This document shows, piece after piece, positions 53,641 to 64,000 of a DNA stretch of 64,000 nt. The position numbers were made by a program, and so were the translations under genes. The notes below the pieces were generated by a model, which was not told the origin of the DNA, made no database searches, and saw only the letters and a program-made list of their open reading frames with translations. Source of the DNA: Odontocerum albicorne (lineage: Eukaryota > Arthropoda > Insecta > Trichoptera > Odontoceridae); contig OX463849.1 of the NCBI GenBank assembly GCA_949825065.1, positions 37,787,852 to 37,851,851 on the forward strand, in the 5' to 3' direction. Within the stretch, counting starts at the first letter, position 1. Each line of letters starts with the position of its first letter.

Positions 53641-54762
53641 CAAAATTGACAATAATAATTCTAATAACCTCATTAATATTTACATCACAGTTATATTTCT
53701 AACTACATGACTCCAGAATATATATTTTTTAGTTTTTTTTCATTAAGTTGTGCGTTTATCTTTCTTTCGAATATATGTTGCCCATGTTTTTTATTGCCTT
53801 TCTTCGACTTCCACTTGCTGTGAGAATAACTATGGCATGAATGATAACCTCTCTAGTTATCGTGTAAGTTGACTTGTATTATAAGTAAATTATAATATTC
53901 GCGACGTCTGTCACTTGCATGTGCATCATACTCGTAAGATATATTTGCAATGCTCTCATTTAATACTCATATTTCTATTTCTGTTTGTTTCTCATTCTGA
54001 TAATGTTTTTTGATGTTAGTGAAATATTTCATTATTTGTTCTTAAAACAATTATAATTGATATATGAAAACAAAATTTACAATGCGAATTTGAGCGCGAG
54101 AGAAATACCGAGAAAAGTATTGAATAAAGTTTTTGAGAATACTAACTTATACTGTTTTTCGAAATTGAACTGTTTTGCAGGGATTAAGGGAATGAAGCAT
54201 TACATTTAATAATGATAACTAAAATGTATGACTAATGGTTACACCTTCATTTTGATTCTAAAATAAATCACCCATTTATTTGACAAAAAACATTTATTAT
54301 CAATTCTTAATAAAGTTTGTAATTCTTTTATAAATAATAATATATTAATGAAAGTAAAAGAAATAACTATTGCCGGTTTTATTATACACATTATTGAAAG
54401 ACGGTTATTGGTCAGTTATTGAAAAAAAATATTAAGTTTGAAAATAGTATATGAGAATGAAAAAAATATTCTATACTTTACATAAATTTGTCTTAATATT
54501 GTAAGATTTACTTGCAAATTTTATATACACGATATTATCCTCACAACTCGAGTTTCTAACTCCTTCTCCGGGGTCTTTCTCAAGCAAACTAGAGTCGAAT
54601 TTTAATACTTAACAATTTTTACCTGAAGATTTTGAAAATGATACTAGGTAGAATTGGTGGGAAGCGTGGAGTGGAGAAATATTGAAAGGAGTCAGTGTTT
54701 TGGAATGTGTGACTGTTTGTTAATGATATTTATGTTTTAATCGCTTTTTAAATTTCGAATTG
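53641..54762. other. No supported feature
   Basis: AT-rich; TACTCGTA at 53929-53936. Confidence 0.55.
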
Positions 54763-56015
54763 GTTTTGTATCCCGAAACTCGAATCACGAGAATGATTGT
54801 TGTATTACAAATATATTATAATACGAGTATGAATGCTTCATCTAAGTTTTGTATCTCGAAACTCGAATCACGAGAATGATTGTTGTATTACAAATATATT
54901 ATAATACGAGTATGAATGCTTCATCTGAGTTTTGTATCTCGAAACTCGAATCACGAGAATGATTGTTGTATTACAAATATATCATAATACGAGTATGAAT
55001 GCTTCATCTGAGTTTTGTATCTCGAAACTCGAATCACGAGAATGATTGTTGTATTACAAATATATTATAATACGAGTATGAATGCTTCATCTGAGTTTTG
55101 TATCTCGAAACTCGAATCACGAGAATGATTGTTGTATTACAAATATATTATAATACGAGTATGAATGCTTCATCTGAGTTTTGTATCTCGAATCACGAGA
55201 ATGATTGTTGTATTACAAATATATTATAATACGAGTATGAATGCTTCATCTGAGTTTTGTATCTCGAAACTCGAATCACGAGAATGATTGTTGTATTACA
55301 AATATATTATAATACGAGTATGAATGCTTCATCTGAGTTTTGTATCTCGAAACTCGAATCACGAGAATGATTGTTGTATTACAAATATATTATAATACGA
55401 GTATGAATGCTTCATCTGAGTTTTGTATCTCGAAACTCGAATCACGAGAATGATTGTTGTATTACAAATATATTATAATACGAGTATGAATGCTTCATCT
55501 GAGTTTTGTATCTCAAAACTCGAATCACGAGAATGATTGTTGTATTACAAATATATTATAATACGAGTATGAATGCTTCATCTGAGTTTTGTATCTCGAA
55601 ACTCGAATCACGAGAATGATTGTTGTATTACAAATATATTATAATACGAGTATGAATGCTTCATCTGAGTTTTGTATCTCAAAACTCGAATCACGAGAAT
55701 GATTGTTGTATTACAAATATATTATAATACGAGTATGAATGCTTCATCTGAGTTTTGTATCTCGAACCTCGAATCACGAGAATGATTGTTGTATTACAAA
55801 TATATTATAATACGAGTATGAATGCTTCATCTGAGTTTTGTATCTCAAAACTCGAATCACGAGAATGATTGTTGTATTACAAATATATTATAATACGAGT
55901 ATGAATGCTTCATCTGAGTTTTGTATCTCAAAACTCGAATCACGAGAATGATTGTTGTATTACAAATATATTATAATACGAGTATGAATGCTTCATCTGA
56001 GTTTTGTATCTCGAA
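54763..56015. repeat. 83-bp satellite array, 15 units plus a partial
   Basis: Units begin GTTTTGTATCTCGAAACTCG at 54763, 54846, 54929, 55012, 55095, 55178, 55254, 55337, 55420, 55503, 55586, 55669, 55752, 55835 and 55918, with a partial at 56001. All are 83 bp except the unit at 55178 (76 bp, a 7-bp loss). Units differ by only one or two bases. Each contains one TACGAGTA. Confidence 0.98.
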
Positions 56016-56446
56016 TTTGTATCTTATCATTATGGAATTCCACAAAGTAATGTCGGAATCATTACATAACTTTAATATAAACCTGTTTGAAGAAGCGCTG
56101 TTGAGATATTGAAACAAATTATGGAGATTCAACAATAGTTTAAGTTCAATTTTTTATTTTATTGATATTTCTAAAACATTTCGACTGAGTTTGTAAAAAT
56201 TTGCTGTGTTTGGGTGTTTCAATGAAATTGAGGCATTATTGTTTGTTGACAGTTGTTAAATCCCACAAGTGGCTGCAGCTTGGACTTGTTGGATTGTTTC
56301 TATATGAATTTTGCGGGTATATAACTGGCATAGAACAAGCAATGAGCCTAGTGAGACGGATGATTTAGACATTTTATCTTATTTAGAATTATGTAAAAAA
56401 AATCATAAATAAAAATATATCCTTATACTCCTTCAATGTATATAGT
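56016..56446. other. No supported feature
   Basis: Unassigned flank of the satellite. Confidence 0.5.
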
Positions 56447-56500
56447 ACAACCTGGATAGTTATTGTCATACGACAATATCTTCCAACCAACTACAAGGAA
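56447..56500 (-). repeat. SINE tail fragment
   Basis: On the minus strand: GTTGGTTGGAAGATATTGTC..ATAACTATCCAGGTTGTAC. It abuts the LINE coding piece. Confidence 0.65.
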
Positions 56501-56514
56501 CTTCTTTTTTTTAT

Positions 56515-56823
56515 TGATTTCTAACTTTGTTTCTTTTGTATTCAAGTCCCTTAATGGGATGTCTCTATTGTATCTTTCGAATCTGTGTCTGATGGATGTT
56601 TCTTCGGAAAGAAGTAGATTTTTGAAGTCGATTTATTTTTCATCTAATAAATTGGTTGTTCCAAATCAATTCAACAGGGCGGGGTGTTATGATAGATATT
56701 TTGCCGTTGCTGGTCCTGTGATGTGGAATGGTCTGCCTTCTAGTATCAGACATATGAGTTGTATATGCAGCTTTAGAAAGCAATCAATGACAATTCTTTT
56801 CGAAAGTTCTTATCAAAATTGAT
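56515..56823 (+). pseudogene. CR1/L2-like LINE C-terminus
   Basis: About 100 open codons contain FVFKSLNGMSLLYLSNL, SERSRFLKSIYF, CYDRYFAVAGPVMWNGLPSS and FRKQSMTILF before TGA. The order F..LNG..P.YLS.L...R......L.VP....YG.RSF.VAGP.LWN.LP..IR....F....K..L is the CR1/L2-type C-terminus. The frame is intact, so the copy is not very old, but the catalytic domain is absent. Confidence 0.82.
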
Positions 56824-56910
56824 GAGTGGGTTCGAATCCTGAGTTAGACTCCCTTGAGGAGAGTTTTTTCTCTAAACGGCGCTATATAAATTGTTTTTAT
56901 TATTATCACA
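56824..56910 (+). repeat. 3' tail of CR1/L2-like LINE
   Basis: GTGGGTTCGAATCCTGAGTT, CCCTTGAGGAGAGT, TCTCTAAACGGCGC and TATATAAATTG followed by TTATTATTATC. This identifies four minus-strand copies elsewhere (16008, 16676, 26700, 34975) as 3' ends of the same family. Confidence 0.8.
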
Positions 56911-57212
56911 AATCCATGCATTAAATACTGGGTATTGACATTTTAGAAGCGGACTAATATCGAAGTGATAAGTAACAATTGCGTACAATCCTTATTGGTG
57001 TTGTTGAGACTAAAATACCCACGTAACTCTAATGGATATTCTGAATGGCTGGTCCTATCGTATGGAATACACTGATTAAATAGCAAAAAAATCGAACTAT
57101 TTGGAGTCCACTTGCGGGGAATCCAGCAGTGGATCGACCCTGGTTGATAACGATGATGATAATGTACTCGTATAATATTAAAACTCGAAATAAAATAAGA
57201 CATACTTTTTAG

Positions 57213-57590
57213 CTATCTTAAGTGCTCAAATTAATCGCCTTTCTGATCCATGTACTGTTAACGTGGAATCGCAAACGTCACGAATTATTTGTTTTGATAT
57301 TTGGGCGCATTCTTTTTCAGTGGCTACTCTCAATTCATTAGCTGCTGCCAATTTTGTGCCATAAACTTTATTTTTGACGAGTCTGGAAAGCGCGGGGTGT
57401 ATTCAATGCTAAATCTACGTCCAATCCATGTTCGGTAAATTATCATCAAGGTACGCCCTCACCTCACGATAGTAGTGGGGAGGTGCACCATCTTGCTGAA
57501 AATAAAAGTCCTCCTCGTCCCTAAACTGCTTACAAATGCATAGTATGATAAATTGCTGCAGCAATTTCAAGTAAACAACACGGTGTAAAA
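57213..57590 (-). pseudogene. Tc1/mariner-type transposase C-terminal fragment
   Basis: Parallel to 13408-13790: FVSSLGTRRTFIFS, ELRVATEKECAQI and FEHLR at the end (TAG at 57213-57215). It also keeps FPDSSKIKF, where the family reads RSPDLTP. Multiple frame changes. Confidence 0.62.
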
Positions 57591-58111
57591 GTGTGTATAC
57601 CTTCTTTTTGGATACTTGATAGAAGCGCCACTTACCGGGTTTAGAGAAACAATGTATTCGTGCTTCTTGATATGTAGCGAATTAAATTCAAATTGCATCT
57701 CGCTAAGTAGAGCCTCTCTGTATCTCTCAACATAGTAAAATATCATTTTGAAAATCACATTCCTCTGACTTCCTTGTACTGTTTTGCTAGTGTGTAATTT
57801 ATTGACACTAATTTCAGTAATTTGTCAACTGAAAGTATTCAATGCAACCGGTGTTCCTTTCACTGTCGCTCTGGCGCGCTAAACAATGTCCTTGGACCGT
57901 TTTCTTGGAATCTGATGCGCTCAGATTTATCATTCTAGTTTCTGCTCCATTCTGTCACACTTCCCGTTCCTTTTTCGATAACAATGCTTTCGGTTGATAC
58001 GAACTTGTTGGTTGGTTCGGTTGATATGAAACGTTGTTTTAAAGATGAACTTATATTGCCGTATCCATATTTTACCGGTATTTAATATTTTTCTTTTATC
58101 AAAATTCATTG
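57591..58111. other. No supported feature
   Basis: Unassigned; a GC-richer stretch at 57840-57960 has no convincing ORF. Confidence 0.5.
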
Positions 58112-58290
58112 TAAAAACATGCGATGAGACAATGCGGGGATACTGTTAGGAGGACGAAATCGAGAAAGACCACGAGTCAGCCAGGTGGACGATATCGTGA
58201 TGGGAAGAAGATAGGCACGTGAGGTGGGAGAACATGGGATAGGCCTGTGTTCAACATTGGACCAGGAGAGGCTGATAATGATGATGAAAT
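58112..58290 (+). repeat. LINE 3' end with ATGATGATG tail
   Basis: The coding remnant GRNRERPRVSQVDDIV matches GR.RGRPR.RWVDDI of an insect LINE C-terminus. A LCSTLDQ-like ending and CTGATAATGATGATGAAA follow, a common style of 3' end. Confidence 0.7.
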
Positions 58291-58379
58291 AAAATTTACG
58301 AGTGACATTATACATAGTATATTTCCGCTATATATAATATTATGCACAAGTATTTCATATATAGCCAAGAATTATTATA

Positions 58380-58610
58380 CACATACGCCATTTCCCTGTC
58401 CAGGTAACCAGAGAAGACACAGCTTCGGACTTTCCTATCTCGACTTACATCATTCGCCTCTTCCACATCCATACACCTTATACAACTCCTACGACATCTC
58501 CGACTTTCTACGTTTCTTTCTTTCGAAATATCAATCACGTGACCCAACCAACCATACTTCATACTCCTATTTGCTCCACTTAATTTGGGGGATCGCTTTG
58601 TAATGGATTC
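58380..58610 (-). pseudogene. LINE X-type C-terminal fragment
   Basis: The minus frame GWLGHVIDISKERNVESRRC, RRSCIRCMDVEEAND parallels WLDQV..ILKERN..SREN..SC.R.MDVEEA at 61860-61960. Confidence 0.72.
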
Positions 58611-58781
58611 TAAAGTGAGGTGGCATATATGTTTTTTTTTTTGTGATCTGTTATGTACATAATTATTGTAATAAATTATTAACGTCATTGCATCCTTTTT
58701 ACCCTTTATGCAAACCAATGTCAGGGCATGTAAACAAATAATCTGATGAAATACTTTGTTCCATGCATTCTGTCGTGTAGT

Positions 58782-59091
58782 TCATGACTGAGCATCGTGA
58801 TTCCCGTGATAGCATCCAACGACTCCTCTCCATCCCTCCCAGCACTCCGCGGCTCGAAGGGTAGTTTTTAAGGGTAGTCCATTTGCGTTTCTCACTTGGT
58901 CAGCCCAACGCATTGGGATTCTTCCTCTTGTGCGTCGTCTTTCCACGCTTCCAGTAACCACAAACCTCTCCAAACTGTCTCCTTGGCCATGAACAATGTG
59001 TCCAAATAATCGGAGGACTCATTGAAGGCATATGATCGACAATCTGTCGGTGATTTTCAGTTCTTCGAGAATGGAGTCGTTCATTGTTCAA
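58782..59091 (-). pseudogene. LINE C-terminal fragment (same family as 30395)
   Basis: The minus frame: MERFVVTGSVERRRTRGRIP, MRWADQVRNANGLPL, LRAAECWEGWR then GNHDAQS and a stop. The pattern ..L..GRVEG.R.RGRSP.RW.DQI...L...L..A..R..WR......HDPQ is a widespread insect LINE C-terminus. Upstream part is in another frame. Confidence 0.82.
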
Positions 59092-59354
59092 GTGTCTTTA
59101 AAAATAGTCAAGTCAAGACGTTAATGCCCTTCTGTTCCGGATCCCATATGAATATTTTTAAGTTCAACATTTTTTATTTATTTAATTCAGAGATCCCGTT
59201 TACCCCAGAATTATTATCAGGTGTTTTATAAATATGATATTTTAGCAATTTAGAGTCATAAATGATATAAAATAATCCAAGTATATGATAAAAAGGGATG
59301 TTATTAAAAAAGATTTTTTTTAATTTAATGAAATGTCCTCACTAGATATTTTCA
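59092..59354. other. No supported feature
   Basis: Unassigned. Confidence 0.5.
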
Positions 59355-59738
59355 AAGCATTTCTGTTACAAGCACAGGCTTCCGAAGCATAATTTGTTGC
59401 CTGACTAGTCCATCTACAACAGTATTAGCTGGGAGGATCAAGGTCTGAGTGAATATGATGGAATTCAAGTAGCCTGAACGAGTGGACATGTACTTGCTAA
59501 ATAATTAGTTGTAAGAATTTTTATCTAGTTTTAAATAGTACGTAGGTGTTAACTATTTCTAAAATATTGTATTATATATTAAGATTAAAAATAAAATGAC
59601 ATGTATGAAATTAAAATTAAGTTATTTCATAATTATATAATAATATATAAATTAGATTATTCTTTAGATATCAATTTATATGTAGGTATAGCCTTTCGCA
59701 AATGTTTGTACCGTATATTATTTTGTTGAAAAAAAAAG
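59355..59738 (+). mobile_element. Jockey-type LINE 3' UTR, severely 5'-truncated
   Basis: Contains the last codons (TTGCCTGACTAG) and the full 3' UTR matching the minus-strand copy at 25297-25640, ending in a 9-base A-run at 59730. Shared blocks include GATCAAGGTCTGAGTGAATA and TAGCCTGAACGAGTGGAC. Confidence 0.88.
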
Positions 59739-59883
59739 TTCGTAGCATTGACATTGTAGCAAATAGTAATGATTTCCTTGAACATTTCAAAAGAATGCGC
59801 GTAGAAAAAAAAATTGCAATTGTTATTTGAAACAAGCTCACAGTTAAAAAAATAGAATAACAAATTATCTATAATAGAAGTGT

Positions 59884-60084
59884 TCCCCAAACTTTTTCAG
59901 ACTACCGCCACTTTTTAGAGCATATATTTTAGTAAACCCCCTCCCCCCAATAAAGTCAATTAAAAATACCCTTTCGTCCGATCCCCCGGATAATCATCTA
60001 ATTTTAAACATTAAAAGAGTGTGCTCTTTTTGGTATGGTAACCTTAATTGTGAGCAGCCTATTTCGATACTTTGTCGTTTCATT
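59884..60084. other. Possible hAT-like terminus
   Basis: AGTGTTCCCCAAACTTTTTC at 59879-59898 and AATTTGAGAATCACTG at about 60698-60713 could be worn inverted ends of a hAT relic around the SINE-2 copy. No target duplication was found. Confidence 0.35.
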
Positions 60085-60432
60085 GCTGGACCTCGTTATC
60101 GAGGATATCCTCGCTATTCTAACGTTAATTCAGTTGGGAAGCGAAGCTGTGCCGTAGTTTTTTTAAGTGAGTGAGCCGTTGCCCACCAGCAAACTCACCG
60201 GTCACACCGCTGTACTGGATCCAATGGCACACTGAAGTGAGACGATAGGATTACACCGGTACGTTTTTTCCTTTTTTTAAAGAATATATATGACCGAAGT
60301 CATAGGTATCATTATTCCCCCGAATGCTAGATGGTAAAAATGCCTGTGTCATTCGAGGGGAGTAACACAGCGCGGGGTTCGAACCGGCGACATTCCGCAG
60401 GGAAGTTCAGTGCATGACCGCGTAGCAATGCA
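60085..60432 (-). repeat. SINE-2 family, copy 1
   Basis: The minus strand starts with a tRNA-like head (GTGCATTGCTACGCGGTCAT..B box GGTTCGAACCC). It is followed by ACTCCCCTCGAATGACACAG, ATACCTATGACTTCGGTCAT and CTCACTTCAGTGTGCCATTG. It is unrelated to the main SINE. Confidence 0.78.
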
Positions 60433-61179
60433 CCTTATAACTTACGCATAAAGTGGTATATATGAAAAGCTGATTTTACTTTTTGTATTTTATTTCTTAA
60501 TGAATTTATGTTGATCAAATTGTAATTAAATTATTTAAATATAATTTTTTAACAGCTCTACTATAAAATCAGCTTTTCAGACTTTATTCGTAAAAAATAT
60601 CTATTTCTATTGTTTGCCCCTTGTGACTAGCCTAGCACACCCCTATCGCCGCTTGTCTTCCGTGCTCCTTACCGCGCCCCTTTGCCTTCCAGCGTCCAAT
60701 TTGAGAATCACTGATCTAGTATTTAATTCATACATGAGCAAGTACATGTTACAATTATTTGCCCCAGGGGCTTCTTCACGCTTGGCACTGCTTATTCATG
60801 GCTTGTTCCTTCCTCATTCCCACGCGCCCCTCGTTGCTGTTCGTTGGACCTTATACTTTCCCCCTTCTAAGTTCCTATGTTCCACCAATTGAAATTTATT
60901 GGCTCTTTAATATCATCATTCGTTTTAATTGCTGTACATTTATTTATTTCACAGATCATCTTCGTGATTTTTTTCCATAGGGAATGTGACCTTAATTTTA
61001 GGTTTAAAGAATTTATTTTGTCTATATCTCCATTATATATAATTTTTTTAAATGTCAATTATACACTTCTCTTAAAGGTAAAATAAAGCTATATGTAGTT
61101 ATAATTAAAACTTACAATAAATTGTTATAATTAAAACGTACTATATATGAAATAACTATTGTAGTTTTGACGGGGAAAC
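60433..61179. other. No supported gene
   Basis: Overlapping ORFs at 60614-60980 fall in a pyrimidine-rich stretch and lack recognised motifs. The rest is AT-rich. Confidence 0.45.
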
Positions 61180-61545
61180 TCCTCTCGTGGTTACGCCCTC
61201 GTTGCGTCGCATCCCCTCGCCATACTAACGTCAATTCAATGGGAAAGCGAAACTGTGCCATTGAGTTTTTTTTGTTTCTTTTAAAGTGAGTGAACCGTTG
61301 CACGCCAGCAAACTCACCGGCCACACCGCTGTACTGAATCCGATGGCACACCGAAGTGAGACGATCGGAGCACATCTACATGTTTTTTTTTTCTTTTTGA
61401 AAGAATAATTATTACCGAAGTCATAGGTATCTATATATACCCCCGAATACTAGGCGGCAAAATGCCTGTGTCATTCGAGGGGAGTACCAACAGACCTTTC
61501 GCACGTCCAGTGCGTTACGGCGTTACCGCGCGGCCATGCACCTCT
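61180..61545 (-). repeat. SINE-2 family, copy 2
   Basis: Parallel to copy 1 along its length (ACTCCCCTCGAATGACACAG, ATACCTATGACTTCGGTAAT, CTCACTTCGGTGTGCCATCG, TGAGTTTGCTGGCGTGCAAC). The B-box part of the head has been lost or replaced. Confidence 0.8.
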
Positions 61546-61699
61546 TGTGGTTACACAGAATCTATGAATGGACGAATAGATGAACAGTGGAGGAGTTACT
61601 CGTATTTTTTTTCCACCACGAGTTTTTACCCTATTGCTCATTTACGTCAGGCTAGCTAGACTTAGAACTGAAATTCCTACCTCTTTTTGTGCTTATCCA

Positions 61700-61790
61700 T
61701 CATCATTACCATCATGCTATGCCCCTATTGGAGCAGGCAGAGAGAACAGATATTTCGCTTTAGCCACATCCTTAATATTATTTAATATTT
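61700..61790 (-). repeat. LINE X 3' tail, inverted
   Basis: On the minus strand: AAGCGAAATATCTGTTCTCT, CTGCCTGCTCCAATAGGGGC, ATGATGGTAATGATGATG. It faces the plus-strand copy that follows, head to head. Confidence 0.72.
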
Positions 61791-61834
61791 TAATAATACT
61801 TAAATATAAAGTGTATTATAAATATGGAATGTTA

Positions 61835-62050
61835 AATTACGAGAAAGCAAGCAAGGTATGATTGGATCAAGTGAATGATATTTTGAAAGAAAGAAATGCT
61901 AAAGCTAGAGAAATCATAGGAGTTGTATGAGAAGGTGTATGGATGTAGAGGAGGCGTATATATGTATCTCGTTAGGAAAGACTGACGCTCTGTCGTTTTT
62001 GCCTAGCAAAACGGAAATAACGTGATGGTTCGTATGTATGTATGTAAATT
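61835..62050 (+). mobile_element. LINE X C-terminus and 3' end
   Basis: DQVNDILKERNAKAREIIGV then RRCMDVEEAY-like sequence, CGTCTGTCGTTTTTGCC-type end and GTATGTATGTATG tail. Confidence 0.75.
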
Positions 62051-63049
62051 ACAAAAGAATGTTTTTTATTCAAAAACTTTCTTCAATTGATTTTCATCGC
62101 ACATTTATTACAAACGAGTATGTAGATATTCCTCACTGTAATGGTTTTGTTTTTTCTTTTGTTATTATCGTCTATTTATTTAACATTTAAGTTGAACATT
62201 ACACGTGATAGAACATTACATGTGATAATTGCTTGCAAGCTAAAATGCAGTCACCGCAATTGTGAAATTTCGAGTAAGATTAACTTTTATAACTAACTCT
62301 ATTATAAAAAAATATTGAAGTTATACATTTTAAATGTTTCGAATATCTTGCATTAAAACGTGATTTTTCTGTTAAAAATAATTGAATTCAGTCGAAATTA
62401 AACCGACTGAAATGTGATCTAACTTTTTTATTATCATGTTGACTTATTTTGCTCTGACAATGGCAGGATACCGTCAGCTGTTTTTTTTACAATGCAGGTA
62501 ACTTAGTATGCATGAAAAATATTCGCCATAAAGAAATATCATTATTATTTTTAGAAATAAATCCTAAGAAACGCGTTTAACAATTTTTACCATTTGTCAA
62601 TTTAAATTTTGAATTAAAACACCATCATTCAGAGACAATCGATCTTATCTGAATCTTAATTCCAACTTTTAGATAAAAAGCTTGCCATAAACAAAAACGG
62701 AAATGTCCCGTATTATGCATATCACGTGAGAAATATTAAGTTAATGATTGATTTGTAAAAAAGTGAATGCATTGAAAGTGAAATAATTAAGTGGGAAACA
62801 TTGACAGTGATGGGGTGATTAAAGGTCAACGCATGCTTTATTAGATGCGAAGAATGGACTTTTAAGAGATTTCTCATGCTAGTTCTCACGCAGGAAGGAA
62901 CATACATACTCGTAACATGCAGTGTAAGTACATATTATACAATTTATACGTAGGGTAAATATTACAGTTGTCGGTATCCTCCAGTGAATAGCATATTCGC
63001 TTTAGTAATCATAATAATAAATACATGGCTTGAATCACCTTAAGAGATC
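62051..63049. other. No supported feature
   Basis: AT-rich, unassigned; TACTCGTA at 62908-62915. Confidence 0.55.
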
Positions 63050-63860
63050 CATATCATCCAATTGGGATCATCAGTATGTTGCGATAGCGTTCGCCATTAA
63101 CAGTAACCGTTTCGTCAACCTCGTTTTCAAAACAAGAACGGTCCAATGAAACATTTAGTGTACAAAGCATAGGTACCACACTGAACTCGACGTGGGGAGA
63201 TTGGTTGTTCTTTATACACTGAAGGGTTTTTCATTCTATAAACACGACAATTGTAATTCTTGACATATCCGCCGAGGGGAAAATCGTTTACATCTCTGAA
63301 GATGATTTTATTACAAAATTTAGCATCGCTGCAATGTGCTCTAGAATCCAACCGTCAAACATATGGCGGTGCCTATGGTCTGCACAATTAAGTTTTTGGG
63401 TCAATTGAATTTTGTATGCATGTAAATCGAGATCTTTGGTTCAATTTCGTTGCATGGAGCTTTTGGAAATACCTAATTTCTACGGACGGTAACGAATTGA
63501 ATACCTTGGATTTTCGGCGACATTTTCTCTCACTCGAACGATATTTTTATTTGAACGGACACTATTACTATGCATTCTTGCATTTAGAACCGAACCGGAC
63601 GTCTCGAATTTTCTGCAAATTTCGATGTCACTTGGCATATATGATTACGACCAAAAATAACACGAAGTTTGCGAATCGTATTTACAGGAGAACGTGAATT
63701 TTCGTAAAAGATTTGCAAAGTTTTTATGCGTTTTTCGGTTTTGAAATGCTGCATAATGAATTTACCTGGTTTTTATATGGCAGACGTCAAATAAAACAAT
63801 TTTAGGTTAGACGGTTCGAAAATTACGTCAAATTCAAATCTCCAAATTCAATGGGACACC
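63050..63860 (-). pseudogene. DD41D-type transposon relic, 3'-truncated
   Basis: The right end (complement AGGTGTCCCATTGAATTTGG) next to TA at 63861-63862 is a candidate terminus. The minus strand then reads MQHFKTEKRIKTLQIFYENS, VRVRENVAENPRYSIR, DLDLHAYKIQLTQKLN, a shift, NKIIFRD (first catalytic Asp), NCRVYRMKNP, and ENEVDETVTVNGERYR before homology stops near 63050. The order matches 2802-3847 block by block, at low identity. Catalytic Asp two and three are missing. Confidence 0.78.
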
Positions 63861-64000
63861 TATAAGTATATTGGATCGGCCAACCTTTTTAAAAGACTTA
63901 TAAAAAAGTAAGTTTATATAAGAAAAAATATTTTTATATTTAATACTTTATGGTAGTGTACAATAATGGTCTGTGTTTTTTTATCAAGTTGCTATTTCTT

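Noticed and set aside
54763..56015. CRISPR-like array
   Set aside because: The units are contiguous and almost identical without variable spacers, and the DNA is eukaryotic. It is a satellite.
59884..60715. Complete hAT element around SINE-2 copy 1
   Set aside because: The proposed ends are only weakly inverted, and the 8-bp flanks (TATAATAG and ATCTAGTA) do not match.
60614..60980. Overlapping ORFs of 92 and 73 codons
   Set aside because: Pyrimidine-rich sequence with different frames open at once and no protein family recognised.

Overview
This 64 kb window is AT-rich animal DNA, most likely from an insect. The transposon mix (mariner, a DD41D mariner relative, hAT, Helitron, RTE-, jockey- and CR1/L2-like LINEs, tRNA-derived SINEs) would suit Lepidoptera, but that placement is inference. 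No open reading frame looks like a host protein gene, and no true tRNA or rRNA gene was found. All recognisable coding sequence belongs to mobile elements, nearly all broken, so the window reads as intergenic or intronic DNA built from nested repeats. LINE X, Y and Z are labels used here for families whose clade could not be settled.

Region 1-10 kb holds two LINE tails, a complete-ended mariner with 32-bp perfect inverted repeats, a DD41D transposon with both ends, a pogo-like element without a transposase, a 5'-truncated RTE-like LINE with a 16-bp target-site duplication, and a Helitron end with helicase fragment. Region 10-16 kb holds a 131-bp MITE built from the 5' end of a mariner seen at 48 kb, a LINE interrupted by a second inverted LINE, a hAT remnant beside a 52-bp tandem repeat, and a gag-like coding repeat. 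Region 16-31 kb is packed with SINE copies, LINE 3' ends, a nested MITE/LINE stack (17.9-19.6 kb), a jockey-type reverse transcriptase fragment (25.3-26.3 kb) and foldback sequences. Region 31-41 kb is sparse. Region 41-50 kb holds a foldback element enclosing a 29-bp minisatellite, a long near-perfect hairpin, a pogo-like remnant, and two different mariners joined tail to tail. Region 50-64 kb holds a hAT remnant with a perfect 40-bp palindrome, a long LINE X copy, an 83-bp satellite of 15 units, further LINE tails, a SINE-2 pair and a second DD41D relic.

The most notable signals are structural: a family of long hairpins found three times, the 29-bp minisatellite inside long inverted repeats, the mariner-to-MITE derivation, sequence sharing between the main SINE tail and a LINE 3' UTR, tandem duplications at hAT termini, and a strong excess of the 8-mer TACGAGTA/TACTCGTA (34 copies seen, about 2 expected from composition). 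All calls come from reading the sequence; no database search was run.
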